From Microbacterium sp. LWS13-1.2 (GTDB lineage Bacteria > Actinomycetota > Actinomycetes > Actinomycetales > Microbacteriaceae), in contig NZ_CP151632.1 in the NCBI RefSeq assembly GCF_040144835.1, forward strand, positions 3,348,001 to 3,412,000: a DNA stretch of 64,000 nucleotides, written 5' to 3'. Of this stretch, positions 59,857 to 64,000 are shown one piece after another (within the stretch, counting starts at the first letter, position 1; each line of letters begins with the position of its first letter). Position numbers and translations under genes: made by a program. The notes under the pieces are model-generated. The model was not told the DNA's origin and searched no databases. It was given only the letters and a program-made list of their open reading frames with translations.

Positions 59857-61985
59857 CGGCGGACACCCTCACGCGGCGCGAGCACCGCAGTGCCGCGCGC
59901 GCCGCGAAGACCCGCGTCCACTGGGTCGTCCTCGTGGCCGTGCTGGTCGTGCTGGCCGCCGCACTCGTGGTGCACGGATACGTCACCGCCGCGGATCCGC
60001 GCTCGGGGACTGCCGCCGAGGACACGGCCACCGACCAGGTGCCCGCCGAGGTCACCGACGGCGGTCCCGTCATCGATCCCCGTGACGGTGGAGTGCGCAC
60101 CGCGGCGCCCGCTCAGCGCACGGTCGCGTTGACCTTCGACGACGGACCCGATCCGCGGTGGACGCCCGAGATCCTCCGCGTCCTCCGCGAGCACGACGCG
60201 ACTGCGACGTTCTTCGCCGTCGGCTCCGCGGTCGCCGACAACCCCGGGCTGGCGCGCGAGGTCGTGGCCGGCGGCAACGAGATCGGCGTGCACACGTTCA
60301 CGCACCTCGACCTCGGCGCCGTGCCGGCGTGGCAGCAGAATCTGGAGCTCGTGGCGACGCAGCGCGCGATCGCGGCGGCGACCGGTGTGAGCGCGACACT
60401 GTTCCGCCCGCCGTACAGCTCGACGAACACCGCGGTCACGAACGACACCTGGGCGGCGATCGACGCAGCGGGTGCCGATGGCTACCTCTCGGTGCTCTCC
60501 ACGCTCGACAGCAAGGACTGGACCGCGCCCGGTGCGGACGCCATCGTCGATGCGTCCACCCCGACCGGCGCCGCCGGATCGGTCATCCTGATGCACGACG
60601 GCGGCGGAGATCGCAGCCAGAGCGTGGCCGCCCTCGACCAGCTGCTCACGCAGCTCGACGACCGGGGATATCGGGTGACGTCGGTCGGCGAGGCGATCGG
60701 CGTCGAGGCGACGAACCCTTCGGCGTCCTGGTGGGACCGCGTCGCAGGCTGGGCGACCATCGCCGTCGTCCGCACGAGCGACCTGGTCGTGACCGCGCTC
60801 ACCTGGGCGCTCCTGTTCAGCGGCATCGTCGTGCTGCTGCGCGCCGTCCTCGTGATGGGCGCCGCGATCCGCCATGTCCGTCGCGTCCGCACGCCCGGGC
60901 CGATGCTCATACCGATCACGGAGCCGGTATCGGTCATCGTTCCCGCCTACAACGAGTCCGCGGGCATCGCGGCTGCGGTGCGGTCGATCGCGGCATCCGA
61001 TCATCCCGTCGAGATCATCGTCGTGGACGACGGGTCCACCGACGGCACCGCCGATATCGTCGAGCGCCTCGGCCTGCCGCGCGTGCGGGTGATCAGGCAG
61101 CAGAACCAGGGCAAGCCGGCGGCGCTGAACACCGGCATCCGAGCCGCGCAGCACGAGCTCATCGTGATGGTCGACGGCGACACCGTCTTCGAACCCGACA
61201 CCGTGCGGCTGCTGGTGCAGCCGTTCGCCGACCCGAAGGTCGGTGCGGTGTCCGGCAACACGAAGGTCGCGAACCGCGGGGGACTCCTCGGGCGCTGGCA
61301 GCACATCGAGTACGTCGTGGGGTTCAACCTGGACCGCCGCCTGTTCGACGTCGCCGAGTGCATGCCCACGGTGCCCGGCGCCATCGGCGGGTTCCGGCGC
61401 GCGGCGCTGGAGGGCGTGGGCGGCGTGAGCTCCGACACCCTCGCCGAAGACACCGACCTCACGATGGCGCTGTGCCGCGACGGCTGGCGGGTCGTCTACG
61501 AAGAGACGGCGCGCGCCTGGACCGAGGCGCCCCAGTCGCTCGACGCGCTGTGGAAGCAGCGCTACCGCTGGTGCTACGGCACGCTCCAGGCGATGTACAA
61601 GCACCGCCACGCAGTCCGCCAGCGAGGCGCCGCCGGCAAGCTCGGCCGCCGCGGGCTCGGCTACCTGCTCGTGCTGCAGGTGCTGATGCCCCTGCTGGCG
61701 CCGGTCGTCGACGTGTTCGCGCTGTACGGGCTCATCTTCCTCGACCCCGCCCGCATCATCGCCCTGTGGGCGGCGTTCCTGCTGGTGCAGCTGCTGATGG
61801 CGTGGTTCGCCTTCGCCCTGGATCGCGAGTCGCCACGGCCACTGTGGTCGCTGCCGCTGCAGCAGTTCGTCTACCGGCAGCTGATGTACCTCGTCGTGAT
61901 CCAGTCCGTCTTCACCGCACTGGCCGGCACGCGCCTGCGCTGGCACCGGATGGAGCGCTACGGCTCCCTGCAGCAGGTCGGCTGA
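59853..61985 (+). CDS. Fusion of polysaccharide deacetylase (NodB) and family 2 glycosyltransferase
   Basis: The 710-residue protein starts with one span (about residues 24-46), then a NodB deacetylase domain (residues about 88-280: TFDDGPDPRW, the HTFTHLDL metal motif, RPPYSSTN). After a second span near 305-330 comes a processive GT2 domain (VSVIVPAYNESAG, IIVVDDGSTDGT, VDGDT, EDTDLTMA, and the KQRYRW motif) and C-terminal spans. It could make and deacetylate an N-acetylhexosamine polymer such as a PNAG-like or chitin-like surface polysaccharide, with the deacetylase outside the cell. The polymer is inferred from domains. Confidence 0.92.
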   Translation: MTADTLTRREHRSAARAAKTRVHWVVLVAVLVVLAAALVVHGYVTAADPRSGTAAEDTATDQVPAEVTDGGPVIDPRDGGVRTAAPAQRTVALTFDDGPDPRWTPEILRVLREHDATATFFAVGSAVADNPGLAREVVAGGNEIGVHTFTHLDLGAVPAWQQNLELVATQRAIAAATGVSATLFRPPYSSTNTAVTNDTWAAIDAAGADGYLSVLSTLDSKDWTAPGADAIVDASTPTGAAGSVILMHDGGGDRSQSVAALDQLLTQLDDRGYRVTSVGEAIGVEATNPSASWWDRVAGWATIAVVRTSDLVVTALTWALLFSGIVVLLRAVLVMGAAIRHVRRVRTPGPMLIPITEPVSVIVPAYNESAGIAAAVRSIAASDHPVEIIVVDDGSTDGTADIVERLGLPRVRVIRQQNQGKPAALNTGIRAAQHELIVMVDGDTVFEPDTVRLLVQPFADPKVGAVSGNTKVANRGGLLGRWQHIEYVVGFNLDRRLFDVAECMPTVPGAIGGFRRAALEGVGGVSSDTLAEDTDLTMALCRDGWRVVYEETARAWTEAPQSLDALWKQRYRWCYGTLQAMYKHRHAVRQRGAAGKLGRRGLGYLLVLQVLMPLLAPVVDVFALYGLIFLDPARIIALWAAFLLVQLLMAWFAFALDRESPRPLWSLPLQQFVYRQLMYLVVIQSVFTALAGTRLRWHRMERYGSLQQVG

Positions 61986-62094
61986 CCGCGCGAACAAGAC
62001 CACGACGGTCGTGTGTCCGAATCGTTGTGGAATCTGTCCCTGTCGTCAAGCTCGCCACGGATAGAGTCGCGGGACCCCCCTCGATGGAGACGCC

Positions 62095-63108
62095 GTGCGA
62101 CGATCCCTTCCCCTCGCCCTCGCCGCCCTTGCCGTTCTCGGCACGCTCACCGCGTGCGCGCCGGCGGAGCAGGATGCTGCGGGCCGGACGCCCGCTGCGA
62201 CCCCTGCCGCGACATCTTCTCCGACGCCGACGCCCGCCCCGACTCTGGTGAACGCGGGGACGTCTCCGCCAGGCGTTTTCGGCGGGGACTGTGAGGTTGC
62301 AGTGCCTGCCGCTGTGCTCGCGGCCGCGACAGGCATAGAGGGAATCGAGGTGACGCGTCGGGACGTGAACTGGACCCGCGCGATCAACAACATCGGCGGG
62401 CTCGTCTGCGAATGGCGCGGCGGAAACGTCTCGGGAGAGGTCACGATCCTCCCGAAGGTGGGACTCGATGGCGCGGCCCTGCCTGCTGCCGAGGCCGACT
62501 ACTACTTCGGGGCTTGCGACTGGGGCTGCTCGTGGGAGGCGGAATCCGCCGACCTCTGGATCAGCGGATACGCATCCGACCTGCCTGATCGCGGCCGCGC
62601 CGAAACCGATCGGATCGGTGCCGAGATCGCTGCGGGCATCGCCGCCAACGCGGCCGGCGCAGGCATCGACTGGCAGCTCGACCGGACGCAGTGGTGGCCG
62701 GCTCAGGAGTGTGAGACTCTCGCCGCTGAGCTGACGACTCACCTCGGTCAACCGGTGGCCGCGCAGGCCGCGGGTTACCACGACCCGCCGAGCGCGGCGA
62801 CCGCGGTCGCCGATATCGCCTCGCGGCGTACGTGGTGCGCATTCGAGACCGACGGTCGGCAGATCGCGCTCGCAGTCTTCGAGTCGGGCGCGGCCTGGGA
62901 CGTCCCCTGGGCCGATCTTGGTGAGGCGGTCGATCTCGGCGTTCCCGGAATCGGGGCGTACTTCTCTACTCAAGGCGGGTACCTGGGAGGGCAGGTCTAC
63001 GAGGCCACCGACGGAATCAACGCCATGACCGTCGAGATCGCGCCCGACAGCGGTTGGCACGCGGAGGACCTGGCTGCGGTCTTCGCGGAGGCTTTCGTCA
63101 CTCCCTGA
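62095..63108 (+). CDS. Exported lipoprotein of unknown function
   Basis: The 337-residue protein has a lipoprotein signal (LALAALAVLGTLTACAP, lipobox cysteine near residue 21) and then a Thr/Pro/Ala-rich linker before a folded domain. The domain holds several conserved-looking cysteines (GGDCEV, GLVCEWRGG, GACDWGCSWE, ECETLAAEL, RTWCAFE) that may form disulfides. GTG at 62095 follows GGAGACGCC. I do not recognise a family. It follows the polysaccharide gene by about 110 bases on the same strand but may have its own promoter. Confidence 0.8.
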   Translation: MRRSLPLALAALAVLGTLTACAPAEQDAAGRTPAATPAATSSPTPTPAPTLVNAGTSPPGVFGGDCEVAVPAAVLAAATGIEGIEVTRRDVNWTRAINNIGGLVCEWRGGNVSGEVTILPKVGLDGAALPAAEADYYFGACDWGCSWEAESADLWISGYASDLPDRGRAETDRIGAEIAAGIAANAAGAGIDWQLDRTQWWPAQECETLAAELTTHLGQPVAAQAAGYHDPPSAATAVADIASRRTWCAFETDGRQIALAVFESGAAWDVPWADLGEAVDLGVPGIGAYFSTQGGYLGGQVYEATDGINAMTVEIAPDSGWHAEDLAAVFAEAFVTP

Positions 63109-63114
63109 CCGACG

Positions 63115-63297
63115 TCAGCTCTCGTCCGGCATGAGGATCCACAGCAACAGGTACATCAGGATCGATACGCCGAAGAAGACGGTCGAGGCGACGGTGAGCA
63201 CGCGCACCGGCACCACGCTGCAGCCGAAGCGGTCCGCGATGCCCTGGCAGACCCCGGCGAGAATGCGTCCCCGTCTGGGACGAACCAGGCGATGCAT
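63115..63297 (-). CDS. PspC domain protein, copy 1
   Basis: The 60-residue protein is essentially a PspC domain with two hydrophobic parts: RGRILAGVCQGIADRFG, then VPVRVLTVASTVFFGVS and a membrane span ending LLLWILMPDES. PspC proteins sense or respond to membrane stress. It is a paralog of the product at 63358-63540. A CATGAT -10-like element lies six bases before the ATG. Confidence 0.85.
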   Translation of the reverse strand: MHRLVRPRRGRILAGVCQGIADRFGCSVVPVRVLTVASTVFFGVSILMYLLLWILMPDES

Positions 63298-63357
63298 GCG
63301 TTCATCATGGCGCGGCGAACCCCTGCGCGCCAGGGGCGGGCGAGCGGAACCCCGGCG

Positions 63358-63540
63358 TCAGCGCTCGGAGGGGACCAGGATCCAGAGCAGGATGTAGATC
63401 CACAGCGACAGGCCGAAGAAGACGACGGCGAGGACGGTGAGGATCCGGATCAGGGTCACGTTCCACCCGAAGCGGTTGGCGACGGCGGCGCAGACGCCGG
63501 CGATCCATCGGCCCTGCTGAGGTCTCACGAGTGCGTTCAT
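63358..63540 (-). CDS. PspC domain protein, copy 2
   Basis: The 60-residue protein has the same plan as its neighbour (QGRWIAGVCAAVANRFG, RILTVLAVVFFGLSLWIYIL, ending LLWILVPSER). The two copies are separated by 60 bases on the same strand, and each has its own apparent start signal (GATGAT six bases before the ATG here). They are probably a tandem duplication. No PspA or two-component genes are nearby. Confidence 0.85.
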   Translation of the reverse strand: MNALVRPQQGRWIAGVCAAVANRFGWNVTLIRILTVLAVVFFGLSLWIYILLWILVPSER

Positions 63541-63608
63541 GAGTTCATCATCCGCGAGTCGGGGCGCCGGCGCACGGGTGCTGGCCCCCGGACAGTCGGG
63601 GGAGCAGC

Positions 63609-63637
63609 CCGCGGCCGGGCACGAAGCCCGGCCGCGG
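63609..63637 (-). terminator. Terminator after the ABC-F gene
   Basis: CCGCGGCCGGGC (63609-63620) pairs perfectly with GCCCGGCCGCGG (63626-63637) around ACGAA. It lies eight bases past the stop of the minus-strand ABC-F gene. Confidence 0.75.
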
Positions 63638-63644
63638 TGCGTCC

Positions 63645-64000
63645 TCAGCGCTCCGTCAACGTGCCGTCGCGGTCGAGCTCGAGCACGAGGCTGACGCCGA
63701 TGCGCTCGAGGAACGCGTCGTCGTGGCTCACCACGAGCACCGCGCCGCGGTAGGCGGCGATCGCGTCGACGAGTTGGTCGACCGTGTCGAGGTCGAGGTT
63801 GTTCGTCGGCTCGTCGAAGACGAGCAGCTGCGGCGGCGGATCGGCGAGCATGAGCCGGGCGAGAGCCACGCGGAAGCGCTCGCCACCCGACAGCGTGCCC
63901 ACCGGGCGTTCGACGGCCGCTCCTCGGATGAGGAACCGCGCCAGCCGGTTGCGCAGCTCGACGATCGTGACGCCGGGCGCAGACGGAACGACGTTGTCGA
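63645..64000 (-). CDS. C-terminal part of an ABC-F family ATPase (cut by window edge)
   Basis: The frame is open from the window edge to the stop at 63645-63647, giving about 117 codons of the second nucleotide-binding domain. The signature TLSGGERFRVALARLMLAD, Walker B LLVFDEPTNNLDLDTVDQL and the H-loop VVSHDDAFL are all present. The DEPTNNLD sequence and absence of membrane segments indicate an ABC-F protein, which acts on ribosomes in translation control or antibiotic resistance. The subgroup cannot be judged from this fragment. Confidence 0.88.
   Translation of the reverse strand, partial: DNVVPSAPGVTIVELRNRLARFLIRGAAVERPVGTLSGGERFRVALARLMLADPPPQLLVFDEPTNNLDLDTVDQLVDAIAAYRGAVLVVSHDDAFLERIGVSLVLELDRDGTLTER

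Overview
The window looks like chromosomal DNA of a high-GC actinobacterium, most likely Microbacteriaceae and probably a Microbacterium relative. Reasons are the GC-saturated third codon positions, frequent GTG starts, the recurring GGATGCCG word, the set of gene families, and the many genes that appear leaderless (a TANNNT -10 element ending 6-7 nt before the start codon). Family names are my recognition from the translated sequence; no database search was run. I saw no rRNA, tRNA, CRISPR array, transposase or phage gene.

Layout: (1) 0-5 kb: end of an anion permease; a short-chain dehydrogenase that has lost its N-terminus next to an intact TetR gene and operator; two paralogous small proteins; a class III aminotransferase. 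(2) 4-10 kb: a LacI regulator diverging from an oxidoreductase-ThuA-oxidoreductase-arabinofuranosidase operon, closed by an array of hairpins and palindromic repeats. (3) 10-17 kb: a sugar ABC importer with a GH3 glycosidase, diverging from its LacI regulator. (4) 17-21 kb: xylose use (ROK regulator, xylA, xylB). (5) 21-31 kb: LuxR regulator plus methyltransferase, a small alarmone synthetase, a TetR-controlled membrane protein, an antiporter pair, a TspO-like protein and an amidotransferase. (6) 31-36.4 kb: sigma factor, a small unknown protein, a cytoplasmic subtilisin-like protease and a TPR-CHAT (caspase-like) protein. (7) 36.6-39 kb: small genes. (8) 39-52.7 kb: amine and amino-acid catabolism (omega-aminotransferase, semialdehyde dehydrogenase, PucR regulator, cupin, amine oxidase, isochorismatase-like hydrolase, amidohydrolase, PotABCD-type importer). 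(9) 53-64 kb: Nei and Lhr DNA repair genes, two proline-rich membrane proteins ahead of a deacetylase-glycosyltransferase fusion, a lipoprotein, two PspC proteins and the end of an ABC-F gene.

How the parts work together: regions 2-4 are plant-polysaccharide sugar modules, each with its own local repressor. Region 8 fits uptake of polyamines or related amines, oxidation or transamination, and conversion of the semialdehydes to CoA esters. A shared 13-bp box (GACNNTTCGTCCG, 11 fixed positions) ties the distant aminotransferase at 2526-3947 to the Pot importer. The most unusual locus is region 6, a compact sigma / small protein / subtilase / TPR-CHAT cassette that looks like a regulated two-protease stress or conflict system. 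Several intergenic regions also carry long, nearly perfect inverted repeats whose sequences differ from site to site.
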